From: an uncultured Methanobrevibacter sp.
GTDB lineage: Archaea > Methanobacteriota > Methanobacteria > Methanobacteriales > Methanobacteriaceae
Assembly: GCF_902764455.1 (NCBI RefSeq)
Contig: NZ_CACWVY010000001.1
Location: 1 to 64,000, forward strand
Length of the DNA stretch: 64,000 bases
Reading direction: 5' to 3'
A program made the position numbers and the translations under genes. The notes under the pieces were generated by a model. It was given only the letters and a program-made list of their open reading frames with translations. It searched no databases and had not been told where the DNA came from. Of this stretch, positions 27,218-37,444 are shown piece by piece (the first letter of the stretch is position 1; every line of letters starts with the position of its first letter).

Positions 27218-28434
27218 CCTAAAACCTCGTTAACTAATTTATGTGCTTTTTCACCGTCTTTCCATTCAACAAACAGCACTACAGCTGTTTGAGATGAAGT
27301 GATTTCAACAATATTAATATTATTTTGTCTAAGCGGTTCTGTAATGCTGGAAATAATTCCAGGGGTTTCAATAATATCCGGGCTGACCAATGTAATCATT
27401 GCAGTATCAGCACCAAGAGATAATGAGCTTAAAGCATCGGCTTCAACAACCAAATTATGTAAAATATGATAAGCTTGTTCAGAATCCTTTTTGCTTACAA
27501 ATGTAGTAATTGAATTTTGACCTGCGGAGATTCCAAAAATGTTTATATTATTTTTAGCAAGACAAGAGGTAATGTCTGCTAAAAGCCCAACTTTTCTAAG
27601 CATAGCCTCACCTACAAGAACTATGAGTGAAATAGGTTCGTGATAAACAGATACTGATTTTAAAATATCTCCTTCAAAAGGACCGGTAATTCGGGTACCT
27701 TTTGAGTCCAAATCACCTTCTTTAAAATTAATAATCTTTGCACTTATTAATGGATCTTTATATTTCAATGCGTGAGGATGCAATACCTGTGCACCATGAG
27801 TAGCCAAATCCCTCATTTCTTCAACACTGATTTCATCAAGCAATTCAGCTTCCTCAATTTTATTAGGGTCAGTAGACATTACACCATCAACATCAGTAAC
27901 AATGACAACTTCATTTGCATTTAAACAATGTCCAATTAAAAATGCAGATATATCACTTCCTCCTCTTCCGAGGGTTGTGATTTCACCGCTAGGGCCTTTT
28001 CCTAAAAATCCGCAAATGACCGGAATTATTCCCTGATTTAAAAGATTTTCAATACCTACAATTTTTTTGTTTGTGGTGCCAAAATCAATTTTAGCTTCAA
28101 GAGAATTTGAATCAGTCATTATTGGCCACATATCATTATAAGGGTCAATAAATTCAGATTTTACGCCTAAAGATTCAATAGTTGCTGAGAATACTCTAGC
28201 ACTAGTCAATTCACCCATAGCCATAATTTCTGCCTTTTGTTTATCAGTCAATCCTTCACCGATTGCTTCATTGGATAAACCAATCAAATCATCTGTTGTC
28301 TTATTTACTGCAGAAACTACAACTACAACACGATTGCCTTTCATATACTCATTTACTACGGACTGCGCCGCCTTTTTAATCCGTGAACCATTTCCAACAG
28401 AGGTTCCACCAAATTTTGCTACTATCAAATCCAT
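27214..28434 (-). CDS. lysC: Aspartate kinase
   Basis: Phosphorylates aspartate at the head of the aspartate family pathway. From the ATG at 28434 the 406 residues show KFGGTS at 7-12, the kinase domain to about 260, and two C-terminal ACT domains (about 262-405) that normally sense lysine or threonine. The upstream GTG at 28443 lies within the AGGTG ribosome binding site and is rejected as start. It is the first gene of the four-gene operon with dapA, dapB and asd. Confidence 0.96.
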   Translation of the reverse strand: MDLIVAKFGGTSVGNGSRIKKAAQSVVNEYMKGNRVVVVVSAVNKTTDDLIGLSNEAIGEGLTDKQKAEIMAMGELTSARVFSATIESLGVKSEFIDPYNDMWPIMTDSNSLEAKIDFGTTNKKIVGIENLLNQGIIPVICGFLGKGPSGEITTLGRGGSDISAFLIGHCLNANEVVIVTDVDGVMSTDPNKIEEAELLDEISVEEMRDLATHGAQVLHPHALKYKDPLISAKIINFKEGDLDSKGTRITGPFEGDILKSVSVYHEPISLIVLVGEAMLRKVGLLADITSCLAKNNINIFGISAGQNSITTFVSKKDSEQAYHILHNLVVEADALSSLSLGADTAMITLVSPDIIETPGIISSITEPLRQNNINIVEITSSQTAVVLFVEWKDGEKAHKLVNEVLG

Positions 28435-28661
28435 TAAATTCACCTATTTCAATAAGATAATTTTTAAATTTCATATTTTTGAGTAAACAAAAATATTAAT
28501 ATATATTTATATCTAATCATATTAATAAACTTTTAAATAAAATATCATGAAAAAAGTGACTAAAAACAAAAAATTAATTGGTAAAACAATATACAAAATA
28601 GAAAATATTCAAATTAAAAATAAAAATTATAAAAAAGTAGTAAAAAAAATATGAAAAAAGC

Positions 28662-28859
28662 TTAATCTCTGGTTTGTTCTAACCTAACAAGCCTTGTAAC
28701 ATATCCTGCGATTTTATTTCTTAAATGTTTAGTACTTACGGTAGAGTATTCTTGTACTAATTTTTTGTTTTCTTCAAAATCAGTAGTAAAAACTCCTTGG
28801 TGAGTTTCAATAAGTTCTTTAGCTAAACGTTTAACAAATGAAGTTCTAATATTGCCCAT
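28662..28859 (-). CDS. rps17e: Small ribosomal subunit protein S17e
   Basis: An archaeal/eukaryotic ribosomal protein of about 65 residues starting [17 protein letters not shown]. The upstream codons MLMG are in frame, but the conserved N-terminus and the overlap geometry favour the ATG at 28859. This places the start within the chorismate mutase stop region (one-base overlap), so it is coupled to that gene, as seen in other Methanobacteriales. Sequence is of normal length. Confidence 0.95.
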   Translation of the reverse strand: MGNIRTSFVKRLAKELIETHQGVFTTDFEENKKLVQEYSTVSTKHLRNKIAGYVTRLVRLEQTRD

Positions 28860-29188
28860 TAACATTCCTCCTTTAAAATTTTATTCTGCTCATTCTTATT
28901 TAATATAGTTAGCATGTCTATAATTTGATTAATAATATCAACATCAAGACCTTTTTGCTCAGATAACGTTTCTATTTTCCTATGAATTTCCTCTTCTCTA
29001 CTTTTATCAAAGATTGGCATACCAAGATATTTTTTAGCAACAGCAATATCCTTTGCAATAGAAGTTCTCTGAGAAATTAAATCAAATAATTCATTATCAA
29101 TTTCATCAATACGAATTCTTGATTTTTTGAGAAGATCTTCAGCCTCTTGCTTATTTTTAAAAGATATTTTTTCTTGTTCACTTTTCAA
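28859..29188 (-). CDS. Chorismate mutase (AroQ type)
   Basis: Rearranges chorismate to prephenate for phenylalanine and tyrosine synthesis. The 109-residue protein is all helical, with the AroQ pattern [18 protein letters not shown] (about 24-41, catalytic Arg first), [12 protein letters not shown] (48-59; Lys) and the DKSREEEI helix (61-68). An N-terminal 15-20 residues are charged and not conserved. It is followed by S17e and lies 115 bp from the shikimate kinase gene upstream. Confidence 0.9.
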   Translation of the reverse strand: MKSEQEKISFKNKQEAEDLLKKSRIRIDEIDNELFDLISQRTSIAKDIAVAKKYLGMPIFDKSREEEIHRKIETLSEQKGLDVDIINQIIDMLTILNKNEQNKILKEEC

Positions 29189-29303
29189 AAAATCACCAAA
29201 TTGATAATAATGATAATAATATAATTTATTACAATCCTAGTATATAAACTATATGTTTATTCCCACTTTATTTTTTTGATTGAATTAAAAATTAAAATTA
29301 ATC

Positions 29304-30170
29304 TCATATAAATTGACAACCTTCGTTGTCAACATGAGTTTCCAAAACATTACCCTCATATCTGCTCCAGGCATCCTTAACATCATCGATTGACTCATCA
29401 CTGACAACGGCAACAAATGAGGAACCAGTACCGGATAATCCTGAAGCAATTGCACCTGCTTCCAAGGCATCAACGGCAATTGTTGAGTCAAAACCCAATG
29501 TTGCACAATATAAAAGTCCATTTAAATTAATTGCCTTGAAATAATCCCTTTGCTTTGCAAATCCGAATGCGGTTTCAACAAGCGGAGCAAGTAGTTTCAT
29601 CCTTTCAGGATTGGAATCACCAGATTTTGAAAAGAAATTAGGCATATAAACCAAAATAGGACAGTCCTCCATTTCCTCTTTTATAATAAATTCCCTATTT
29701 TTATTATCTGTTACAACAACACCTCCAAAGTATGATGCTGTTGCATCATCAAATGAACCGGTAATTGTAACTCCCGCATCCAGTGATGCGTCAATTGCCA
29801 TGTTGATTATTTCCAAATCATCGAGAGGTTTTAAATTAAATTCCTCACTGACGATTGAAGAGACTGCCTTTACAATAGCATTTGATGAAGCGCTACTACT
29901 TGAAAGGCCTGATGCCATCGGTAAACTAGATTCTGTTTTTAAATCGACTCCAAATTCATCAACGTTAATGTCATAATGATTGAAAACCTTTTTTACACAT
30001 AATTCCATTAAAGTGTTGTCTGCCCCAACATCATTGAAACAGGTTATTTGACTATCAGCGGATTTTGCATGGCATTTAATGTCGAGACCAATTCCAAATG
30101 CAGAACCGAAACCTGTTGCAATTGCATTGATTATTGTTGCAGAACCAGGTGACCTTACTGTTTTTTTCAT
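29304..30170 (-). CDS. Archaeal (GHMP-type) shikimate kinase
   Basis: Phosphorylates shikimate with ATP in aromatic amino-acid synthesis, using a fold unrelated to bacterial AroK. GHMP kinase signatures are clear in 288 residues: PGSATIINAIATGFGSAFGI at 8-27 and the ATP loop PMASGLSSSSA at 84-94, with a C-terminal GLSGTGSSFVAV motif near 250. Its start overlaps the end of the glycosyltransferase gene by 4 bp. The pathway context (chorismate mutase downstream) supports the call. Confidence 0.93.
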   Translation of the reverse strand: MKKTVRSPGSATIINAIATGFGSAFGIGLDIKCHAKSADSQITCFNDVGADNTLMELCVKKVFNHYDINVDEFGVDLKTESSLPMASGLSSSSASSNAIVKAVSSIVSEEFNLKPLDDLEIINMAIDASLDAGVTITGSFDDATASYFGGVVVTDNKNREFIIKEEMEDCPILVYMPNFFSKSGDSNPERMKLLAPLVETAFGFAKQRDYFKAINLNGLLYCATLGFDSTIAVDALEAGAIASGLSGTGSSFVAVVSDESIDDVKDAWSRYEGNVLETHVDNEGCQFI

Positions 30171-31252
30171 TGTTTTACCTCATCATATGGAATATCAACT
30201 TTTGAAAATTTCATAGCTCTTTCTCTTGCATTAGAAGATAATTCTAATCTGAACTGATTATCATTAACTATTTTATCAATTGCACCTGCGATGGATGATA
30301 CTTTATTCGGATTGACTAATAAACCCACATCATCAGTAATTATCTCAATGATTCCCCCAACATTACTTCCAATTACGGGTTTACCGCAGGATAACGCTTC
30401 AATCAAAACAAGACCAAAACTTTCAGAAAATGAAGGCAAGACCAAAACATCACAGCTTGGAATGATTTTATCAACATCATCCCTCGAACCTGTGAAAATC
30501 ACATCACGAATGTTTTCATCTTCAGCTTTTTGCTTAAGTTTTTTAAACAGCGGCCCATCACCAACAATAACCAGATAATAATCACTGTTTGCAATTTTTT
30601 TGGCTTCTAACAATGATTCGACATTTTTCCTCTTGATGATATTTCCAACAAACAAAACAATCGGCTTGTCAATCAAATTGTTTTCAATTTTAAATGAATT
30701 GTTTCTGTGGAAGGAAAACTTTTCAACATCAACGGAATTCCAGGACAACCTGGTTTTTTGTGAAATACCGTTTACGCCTGTTGCAATGATTTCATGCCTT
30801 AATGCATTGCTTACTGCAAGAACGCAATCAGCACGTTTTAATACATTTTTAATAGTGGAACGCATTAACGGTTGCTTTTTATAAACTTCAAACATATCGG
30901 AACCATGTGCAGTAACATATGTCTTTATACCTCTCTTGTTTCCAACTTCAACAGCAGCAGCACCTGCCGGAAACAGATAATGACCATGAATAATATCTAT
31001 ATCCTCTTTATCCAAGAGATTTTCCAATGCCTTTTTTGCATTCTTTTTAAACATCAATCCTCTAACACCCGGAATATTAAGACCCTTTGTTCCAATCACA
31101 TGAATCCCGTCAATATCCTGAATATCCTTATGAGGATATGTTATAACATATACTTCATGTCCCTGCTTTACAAGTTCTTTTGATAAAGTGTGTATATGAA
31201 CACCGACACCACCTACATGCGGTGGAAATTGACCAACCATTGCAATTTTCAT
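30167..31252 (-). CDS. Glycosyltransferase family 4 (GT-B) protein
   Basis: Transfers a sugar from a nucleotide donor, probably to a cell-surface glycan or glycolipid. In 361 residues the acceptor-side GGVGVHIHTLS lies at 14-24, and the donor-site pattern is SFSESFGLVLIEALSCGKPVIGSNVGG (around 275-301, with the conserved E-x7-E). The GT4 relatives make many products, so the substrate cannot be named. GTGGAG precedes the ATG, and a 7-6-7 inverted repeat (31272-31291) lies just upstream. Confidence 0.9.
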   Translation of the reverse strand: MKIAMVGQFPPHVGGVGVHIHTLSKELVKQGHEVYVITYPHKDIQDIDGIHVIGTKGLNIPGVRGLMFKKNAKKALENLLDKEDIDIIHGHYLFPAGAAAVEVGNKRGIKTYVTAHGSDMFEVYKKQPLMRSTIKNVLKRADCVLAVSNALRHEIIATGVNGISQKTRLSWNSVDVEKFSFHRNNSFKIENNLIDKPIVLFVGNIIKRKNVESLLEAKKIANSDYYLVIVGDGPLFKKLKQKAEDENIRDVIFTGSRDDVDKIIPSCDVLVLPSFSESFGLVLIEALSCGKPVIGSNVGGIIEIITDDVGLLVNPNKVSSIAGAIDKIVNDNQFRLELSSNARERAMKFSKVDIPYDEVKQ

Positions 31253-31858
31253 AAAAATAAAACTCCACTAATTTCTAATATTATTTAGAAAAGTTATTGT
31301 TTAAATAAATATGCAAAATCAGTGAAAATCAATGATAAAAAAAGTCAAATTTGAATATTCTCTTTTTATAAAAAAATATCCCTACTAACATTAAAATAAT
31401 TCAATTTTGTTTCCCGATGAATGTTTACTTTAAATGTAATTCTCCTGTAAAATCCAATTATTAAAATATTATATAACATTAACTATTAGGATTGTAATTA
31501 AACAGTTTCCATCTTAGAAAATTTTAAAAATGATTTATTTCAAAGTTTAAGGTCGAATTTAATTTTAAAAACATTAATGGTAATGTTAAATCCTGTTTAA
31601 CAAGTGTTAGTAATGAAAATATCATGATCCCTTGTTCGGAGGTCAATTGGACGCTGGATTAGAAAATGAAAAATGTTCACAGTAAATTGTCTACAGTATA
31701 GAAGATTCAATGCTTAACCAAGTTACAATTTTGAGAATATGAAATGATTGACCCAATAATTATGGGGTCAAAAAGGAATCATTTTTATATTAAAAAAAAG
31801 ATATGATAATAAGTTAAACTCAAAACAGTACATCAATTACTTTTTGAGATATTCTTTT
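31253..31858. other. Intergenic region upstream of GT4 and before tRNA-Leu (606 bp)
   Basis: This is the largest non-coding stretch. It contains a TTTCTAA/TTAGAAA inverted repeat at 31272-31291 and a TATA-like TTTATTTAAAC for the GT4 gene. A TTGACCC/GGGTCAA hairpin (31748-31771) lies about 90 bp before tRNA-Leu. The middle part (about 31560-31740) is slightly less AT-rich than its surroundings and could hold an untranslated RNA, but I see no open reading frame or recognisable element. Confidence 0.4.
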
Positions 31859-31942
31859 AGATGTGTGTCCGAGTGGTCAAAGGAGTAAGATTCAGGGTCT
31901 TATGCATTAGTTGCTTCATGGGTTCAAATCCCATCACATCTA
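31859..31942 (+). tRNA. tRNA-Leu (anticodon CAG)
   Basis: The acceptor stem pairs AGATGTG (31859-31865) with CACATCT (31935-31941), followed by discriminator A. The anticodon stem TAAGA/TCTTA encloses loop TTCAGGG, giving anticodon CAG (reads CUG). A long variable arm typical of class II tRNA follows, and the T-arm is ATGGG-TTCAAAT-CCCAT. CCA is not encoded. No intron is seen. Confidence 0.96.
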
Positions 31943-32296
31943 TTTTTTGTTTTTTAACTTTTTTTAAGAGGGAAAATGACCTTAAAGAAATTATCATCGT
32001 TTAACTTCTGTTTTAATCGAGTAAATACGTATTTTTCACAAATATGAAATAATACTGCATGAATATGGAAATTAAGCACCAACTTCAATAGAAACATGAT
32101 ATAATTAATCAGGTTTGGTTGATTTATCCAACTACCATATATTTATTATTCAGATTTGAAAAAACACGAATTCACTTTCAAAATATTTACACATCTAAAC
32201 ATACCTATTATTTCACGAATCGATTTGAACTTCTATTTAAAACATGATCTTATTAATTAATTCCAATAGAAATTTAATATACTAAAGGAGGAAATT
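31943..32296. other. Intergenic region between tRNA-Leu and acetolactate decarboxylase (354 bp)
   Basis: It begins with T-runs (31943-31969) that terminate the tRNA-Leu transcript. Further on, the 9-mer AAACATGAT occurs at 32092-32100 and again at 32240-32248, each followed by an ATTAAT-rich stretch. TTCTATT (32231-32237) and AATAGAA (32265-32271) form an inverted repeat near the predicted promoter of the decarboxylase gene. No gene is seen. Confidence 0.4.
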
Positions 32297-33106
32297 ATGA
32301 TGAATAAAAAAATAGTTTTTGCATTGATTGTAATTGGCCTGCTTGCTGTTTCAGCAGTCAGCGCTCAAAATTCATTATTTTTAAACAATAATAATGATGA
32401 TGATTCAATGTATCAAGTCTCTTTAATGCAGGCTTTCATGCATGGAGAATATAATGGAGTAATCACCGTAGGCGATTTAAAATCACATGGTGACATTGGT
32501 CTTGGAACATTTGAAGGAGTAAACGGTGAGATGATAGTTTTAGACGGTGTTGTTTATCAGGCAGCAGCTGATGGAAGCATTAATGTCATGGCAGATAATG
32601 AAACCATACCATTCGCTACAATCACCAAATTTGATGAAGACGGAAAAATAGATACTATAACCGCCAAGGACTTTAACGATTTAACAAGTCAACTGGACAA
32701 GACCATTGAAAAATATGGTACAAACAACATGTATGTAATCAAAATAAAAGGTGATTTTTCAAACATTACAGTTAGAAGTGTTGAAAAACAAGAAAAACCA
32801 TATAAAGAATTCACTGAAGTTGCAACTGTAGACCAAAAAGTATTCAACCACACTGACCAAACCGGAACAGTTGTGGCAGTATACTTCCCAGAATACATGA
32901 AGGAACTTAACATGCACGGCTGGCACCTTCATTTCCTGTCTGATGATAAGACAAAAGGAGGTCATGTCCTAGGATTCAATAATCTTAAAGGATCAGGTCA
33001 AATTGATGAAATCCATGAATTCAACATGATACTTCCAACCGATGACACATTTGCAAAAATGAATTTCACAGAAAACATGACCAGTAAAATCAATAGTGTA
33101 GAATAA
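32297..33106 (+). CDS. Secreted alpha-acetolactate decarboxylase
   Basis: Converts acetolactate to acetoin and CO2. Of the 269 residues, 1-23 form a signal peptide (MNKK, hydrophobic core, VSA-Q), so the enzyme is exported. The enzyme body has the family HGDIGLGTFEGVNGEM (64-79), the VRSVE region with R160, and the zinc ligands H210, H212 (HGWHLHF) and H223 (GGHVLGF). AAAGGAGG precedes the ATG. The gene ends in a bacterial-style hairpin terminator. Intracellular acetolactate is a valine/leucine intermediate, so a secreted enzyme would act on acetolactate from neighbouring organisms. Bacterial origin is likely. It stands alone, with no acetolactate synthase nearby. Confidence 0.92.
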   Translation: MMNKKIVFALIVIGLLAVSAVSAQNSLFLNNNNDDDSMYQVSLMQAFMHGEYNGVITVGDLKSHGDIGLGTFEGVNGEMIVLDGVVYQAAADGSINVMADNETIPFATITKFDEDGKIDTITAKDFNDLTSQLDKTIEKYGTNNMYVIKIKGDFSNITVRSVEKQEKPYKEFTEVATVDQKVFNHTDQTGTVVAVYFPEYMKELNMHGWHLHFLSDDKTKGGHVLGFNNLKGSGQIDEIHEFNMILPTDDTFAKMNFTENMTSKINSVE

Positions 33107-33141
33107 CTCTCAATAGAGTTATTCCATTTTTTATTTTTTTA
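33102..33141 (+). terminator. Intrinsic-type terminator of the acetolactate decarboxylase gene
   Basis: A perfect 9-bp stem AATAACTCT (33102-33110) / AGAGTTATT (33115-33123) with loop CAAT overlaps the stop codon and is followed by CCATTTTTTATTTTTTTAT. This has the form of a bacterial factor-independent terminator. Confidence 0.75.
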
Positions 33142-33216
33142 TAGTTTAAAATATGCTTAAAGCCAAATTTACAATTATAGAAAAACACATATATCCGTCA
33201 ATACATTAATTTAGTT

Positions 33217-33684
33217 ATGAAAGCAACAAAATTACTTGAAGAGATTAAAGAAAACTTAAAAGATTATCCAATTGAATATCTTAGAAACAAAGTAACAGAC
33301 GAGAGATACAAAGATCCTCTAACAAAACAGCTTGCCAAATATAATACAGAAGCATGGGATGAAATTTTCTCCTTAAATATCACTGAAGACTATGAAATTA
33401 AAGAGGGAATTGTCGAAAATATTAAAAAAGACATAGATTTTTATTTTGATACATATGCTGGCGGCGATGAGGAAACAAGAGAATTTACAAAATACATTTC
33501 ACTTTATTTAGTATTGCTGGCTAAAAGGCCGTTACATCCTGTCGGAGAAAATCCTGCAAAAGACCAAGTATTTTTAGAAAATGGAGAATATAAATGTAAA
33601 ACCAGAATTATGAGTATCAGGGATGAAAATTCATTATGCAGATATTGTATCTGTAAAAATGCAGGATACTCATTTGGATTTTAG
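33217..33684 (+). CDS. DUF2115 (UPF0305) family protein
   Basis: A 155-residue soluble protein of the DUF2115 family, found mainly in methanogens and of unknown function. It is mostly helical, with a C-terminal CRYCICKNAGYSFGF motif (three cysteines in CxxCxC) that suggests metal or iron-sulfur binding. Hydrophobic segments are not long enough for membrane insertion. It stands alone with an ATATATCCG-type promoter region upstream. No ribosome binding site is evident, so it may be leaderless. Confidence 0.85.
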   Translation: MKATKLLEEIKENLKDYPIEYLRNKVTDERYKDPLTKQLAKYNTEAWDEIFSLNITEDYEIKEGIVENIKKDIDFYFDTYAGGDEETREFTKYISLYLVLLAKRPLHPVGENPAKDQVFLENGEYKCKTRIMSIRDENSLCRYCICKNAGYSFGF

Positions 33685-33842
33685 TTTTAAATAGTATGAC
33701 TATTTTCAACTGTTTTTATTCTCTTCAACTTTGTTAAAATACTATATACTATTTTTTAATGACATACAATTTGGCGGGAAAAATCCCTCTTTCAAATTTA
33801 AATAAATAATTTTGGAAAAAACTATAAAAAAAGATAGACACA

Positions 33843-34931
33843 CTACTTATCAGTGTTGAGTTGCATATTGCTATTAAGATAATTTCCTTCCATATCAACT
33901 AAAATGACATTCAAATCCAAATCAAAACGCTGCATACATCTTTCATGAATGGCGGAGGCTATACTGTTTGAAACTTCAACTGAAAGACCAATATCATCTA
34001 GAATATCCATCATATCATCGGTTGTTTTGGAATCATACAGCTTTTGAAGCGACTCCCTGTCAGCTCCACAAAGGGCTGCATGTGTAACCATTATTTCACG
34101 TCTTCCATCTGCAACGGCATGTTTTGTATCAAATATTCCTCCTGCAACCTTAATCAGCTTTCCCATGTGTCCGAAATAGGTGAACTTTTTAACACCTCTT
34201 TTTTCAGCTTCTTCAAACATGAAACCTACAAAATTTCCTGTCTGGATGATTTGTTCCTTATCTATGTCCAATTTTTTTAAGGCAAGTTTTTCACCGATAT
34301 TTCCAGGAACAAAAATCAGATCGTTAATCTTAGAGGCAAGTGCAACATCAATCTGAGTTACTATGGAATTTTTATATGCATCACTGGACATGGATCTTGC
34401 AATTCCAGTGGTTCCCAAAACGGAGATGCCACCAACAATACCCAATTTAGGATTCATTGTTTTACGGGCAATTTCTACACCTTCAGGAATGGAAATGGTG
34501 ACTTTAGCCACTTTACCTTCCGGAACCTTTTCCTCGAGATTTCTAATAATCATGCGTCTCGGAACAGGGTTTATTGCATATTCACCAACAGGTATCTGAA
34601 GACCGGGTTTTGTAATCTTCCCAACACCTTCTCCACCAGTAATTATCACATTGGACTCCTCATCTGACTTGTCCAACAGTTCAACAGTTGAAAAAATTTC
34701 CAGATTAACAGTAACGTCAGGGTCATTATAAGGATTTTTATGAGCGCATGCCTGTGCTTTAAAAGAAGATAACATCTTACACTCATCAATTATAATGTCC
34801 AATGTTTTTTTGGGAGTGTGAACTTTAACACATGCAATATCTGCAGAGTCAAGGATTGCATCCAGCGCCGCAAGAGAACAAGCTGTTGCAATAGTACCTG
34901 TCGTGACCCCAGTATAATTATTTTCAGTCAT
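33843..34931 (-). CDS. cbiD: Cobalt-precorrin-5B (C1)-methyltransferase (CbiD)
   Basis: Catalyses C1 methylation in anaerobic corrin-ring synthesis. The 362-residue protein has the CbiD start GVTTGTIATACSLAAL (8-23), the GGEGVGKITKPGLQIPVGEYAINPVPR region (about 99-125), and GTTGI later. Cobamides are needed for the Mtr methyl transfer of methanogenesis. A small thioredoxin-like gene lies 24 bp upstream. CbiZ in this window serves the salvage branch of the same pathway. Confidence 0.95.
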   Translation of the reverse strand: MTENNYTGVTTGTIATACSLAALDAILDSADIACVKVHTPKKTLDIIIDECKMLSSFKAQACAHKNPYNDPDVTVNLEIFSTVELLDKSDEESNVIITGGEGVGKITKPGLQIPVGEYAINPVPRRMIIRNLEEKVPEGKVAKVTISIPEGVEIARKTMNPKLGIVGGISVLGTTGIARSMSSDAYKNSIVTQIDVALASKINDLIFVPGNIGEKLALKKLDIDKEQIIQTGNFVGFMFEEAEKRGVKKFTYFGHMGKLIKVAGGIFDTKHAVADGRREIMVTHAALCGADRESLQKLYDSKTTDDMMDILDDIGLSVEVSNSIASAIHERCMQRFDLDLNVILVDMEGNYLNSNMQLNTDK

Positions 34932-34955
34932 TTTAAAAATAAAAAAAGAGAGAAT

Positions 34956-35219
34956 CTATAATAAAGATTCTAATTTTCCAATAAGTTCGTCATCGGTTGG
35001 TGCACCAACAAAAGCAACATCGCCGTCAATGACAATTGTAGGAACTGCCATGATTTGGTAATTGATTGCTCTTTCTCTGATTTCATTACTTTCATCTATT
35101 TTTAATACTTCCACATCAATAGCATCACCTAATTTGTCTTTAGCGTTTTGAGCAGCATCTATTGCTGCAGGACAATGAGGGCATGAATTGGTTGAAAATA
35201 CTTCTACTTTGATTGCCAT
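34956..35219 (-). CDS. Thioredoxin/glutaredoxin-like protein
   Basis: An 87-residue protein of the small archaeal thioredoxin/glutaredoxin group, acting in thiol-disulfide exchange. The CPHC active site is at C13 and C16, and the cis-proline loop is AVPTIV near 58-63. It is one domain with no signal peptide, so cytoplasmic. It precedes cbiD by 24 bp and may be cotranscribed. Confidence 0.93.
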   Translation of the reverse strand: MAIKVEVFSTNSCPHCPAAIDAAQNAKDKLGDAIDVEVLKIDESNEIRERAINYQIMAVPTIVIDGDVAFVGAPTDDELIGKLESLL

Positions 35220-35348
35220 TTAAAAATCTCCTTAATTTTAATTTAAGAATATTTTATAATTTAGTAATATATAATTGTTACCCAAAATATTATTTATCAA
35301 ATGCTCTCTCTGGAAATATTTATTATATACTAAAAAAATAACATTTAA

Positions 35349-37427
35349 ATGATTAAAATGGAAAGCTTACCAAACGAAATTAAAGAAATAATTAACAGCA
35401 CATATCCCTACATCAAAGACTTCAATCCTGCACAAAAAGCAGTTATTGAATCCGGCTATCTGGATGATGACTCAAATTACATTATTTCAATACCAACAGC
35501 AAGTGGAAAAACAGTGCTTGGAATCCTCCCTGCCCTTAAAACAATTTTAAACGGAGGAAAAGCTGTTTATGCAGCGCCTCTCCTTTCAATACAAAACGAA
35601 AAGGTAAAGGAATTCAAGGCATTTGAAGAGCATGGAATAAGCGTCGGCAAACATCCAAGCAGTTCTGATTTGTCAGTGATGGTTTTTGAATCATTTGATG
35701 CTCTTACACGTTTTTCCTGGGATAACCTGCGTGACGTGGACACTCTAATAATTGACGAATTTCACATGATTGGAGAATTTACAAGAGGCCCAACACTTGA
35801 ATCTGCAATAACACGTGCAAAAATCATCAATCCGTCAATGCGAATAATAGCTCTTTCTGCAACTTTAAGAAACATTGAGGAAATTGAAGGCTGGCTTGAA
35901 GGGACTTGTGTGGAACATGACTACAGACCTGTGCCGTTGAACAAAGAAGTTTTGGATGCAGAGATGTTCAATACGAAAAACAAAAATGATGTTATCGTAA
36001 AGGTAATTGAAAAGGCAATCAAAGACAAATCACAGGCTCTTGCATTTGTATCAACAAGAAGATTTACTGAAAGCCTTGCAACTTATGTTTCAGGTAAAAT
36101 CAATAAAAAAATAAATGTGGAGCAGAGAAAAAGATTTAAGGAAGTTGCAGAGAAATTACTTGAAGTTCCAAAAAGGAAAGGCTCACTTCCAACAACAACC
36201 TGCGTCAAGCTTGCAGAAGCCGCTGAAAAGGGAGTTGCATTTCACCATGCGGGATTGTTCAATGAGCAAAAAGAGATTATCGAGGATGAATTTAGAAAGG
36301 GAAATATTCTTATGATAACCGCAACTCCAAGTTTAATGTATGGAGTTAATTTGCCGTCAAAAACAGTTATAATTAGAGACCATACCCGATGGACCAGCAA
36401 CGGCCCTCAACCGATTCCTGTCTTTGATTATGAACAGATGTCCGGAAGAGCAGGAAGGCCTCAATATGATGATGTCGGATACTCATATCTTGTTGCAAAA
36501 ACAATGGATGAAGCTCAAAACCTACAGGAATTTTATATTGAAGGGGAAATCGAATTAACCAACTCCAAACTGATTGATAATAAAGATGCAATATACAGGC
36601 AAATCATTGCACAGATTGCATCCACTCTTTCAAAGAATCTGGAAGACCTGACTGACTTTTTTGGAAAAACACTCTACGGATATCAGATGAGTAACAATCC
36701 TTCAATGGCATTGTTTGCAGAAGACAGTTTAAGATTTGAACTTGAAAGCGCACTGGAATTCCTGCTTCACAACGGAATTATCAGAGCCACACCGGAAGGC
36801 CTTAAAACAACAGATTTCGGAAATCTTATAGCCAAATCAAATTATTCTGTTGAAACTGCAGTTAAAATAAAAGAATACATTTCCCACATCAACGAAATCA
36901 ATGTTGAGGAATTCATATATGCTCTGTCTGAAACTCCGGATTTACCTCTGATATCATTTAAGGGAAGAAAATCAAAAGATCCAGTTCGGGACAAACTGTC
37001 TGAAGTTGGACTCTTTGCAGTTGACATCGGAAATCCCGAAGCTACAACAGTTTCCCTAATCGAATGGGTTAATGAGAGAAATGAATTTGAAATCGAAAAT
37101 AAATACAATGTTTATTCTGCATCAACCCGGCGCTCAGCCTATGAGGCATCAAGACTCGTCAGATTTGCCAAAAATACCTCAGAAGTCCTTGGAAATTATT
37201 CCAACCTTAAGGACTTTGACATATTGTCTGCAAGATTGTACTACGGAGTAAAAGAAGATATTATACCTCTGGTTGTCGGTGTAAAAAGACTCGGCAGAAA
37301 AAGAGCTAGAAATATTGTCAAAATTTTCGGTAACGATTTAAGTGGAGTTTCAAAAAAAGAGCTGGAGCAAATTGAAGGTATAGGGCCTAAACTTGCTGAA
37401 AAAATTAGATTGTTTGTTGAAAATTAA
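35349..37427 (+). CDS. hel308: Hel308-type Ski2-like DNA helicase
   Basis: A superfamily 2 helicase that unwinds stalled-fork lagging strands in archaea. In 692 residues: a Q-motif-like FNPAQKAVIESG (25-36), Walker A TASGKT (50-55), DEFH (136-139), SATLRN (motif III) near 175, and GRAGRPQYD (motif VI) near 365. A winged helix and ratchet domain follow. The C-terminus has a helix-hairpin-helix (IEGIGPKLAEKI). The start may be ATG at 35349 or 35358. No Shine-Dalgarno is visible. Confidence 0.93.
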   Translation: MIKMESLPNEIKEIINSTYPYIKDFNPAQKAVIESGYLDDDSNYIISIPTASGKTVLGILPALKTILNGGKAVYAAPLLSIQNEKVKEFKAFEEHGISVGKHPSSSDLSVMVFESFDALTRFSWDNLRDVDTLIIDEFHMIGEFTRGPTLESAITRAKIINPSMRIIALSATLRNIEEIEGWLEGTCVEHDYRPVPLNKEVLDAEMFNTKNKNDVIVKVIEKAIKDKSQALAFVSTRRFTESLATYVSGKINKKINVEQRKRFKEVAEKLLEVPKRKGSLPTTTCVKLAEAAEKGVAFHHAGLFNEQKEIIEDEFRKGNILMITATPSLMYGVNLPSKTVIIRDHTRWTSNGPQPIPVFDYEQMSGRAGRPQYDDVGYSYLVAKTMDEAQNLQEFYIEGEIELTNSKLIDNKDAIYRQIIAQIASTLSKNLEDLTDFFGKTLYGYQMSNNPSMALFAEDSLRFELESALEFLLHNGIIRATPEGLKTTDFGNLIAKSNYSVETAVKIKEYISHINEINVEEFIYALSETPDLPLISFKGRKSKDPVRDKLSEVGLFAVDIGNPEATTVSLIEWVNERNEFEIENKYNVYSASTRRSAYEASRLVRFAKNTSEVLGNYSNLKDFDILSARLYYGVKEDIIPLVVGVKRLGRKRARNIVKIFGNDLSGVSKKELEQIEGIGPKLAEKIRLFVEN

Positions 37428-37444
37428 AAAAAATGGAGGTAGAA

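Noticed and set aside
31253-31858. Degenerate gene in the long gap before tRNA-Leu
   Set aside because: All frames are interrupted by frequent stops, and no similarity to a known protein was recognised.
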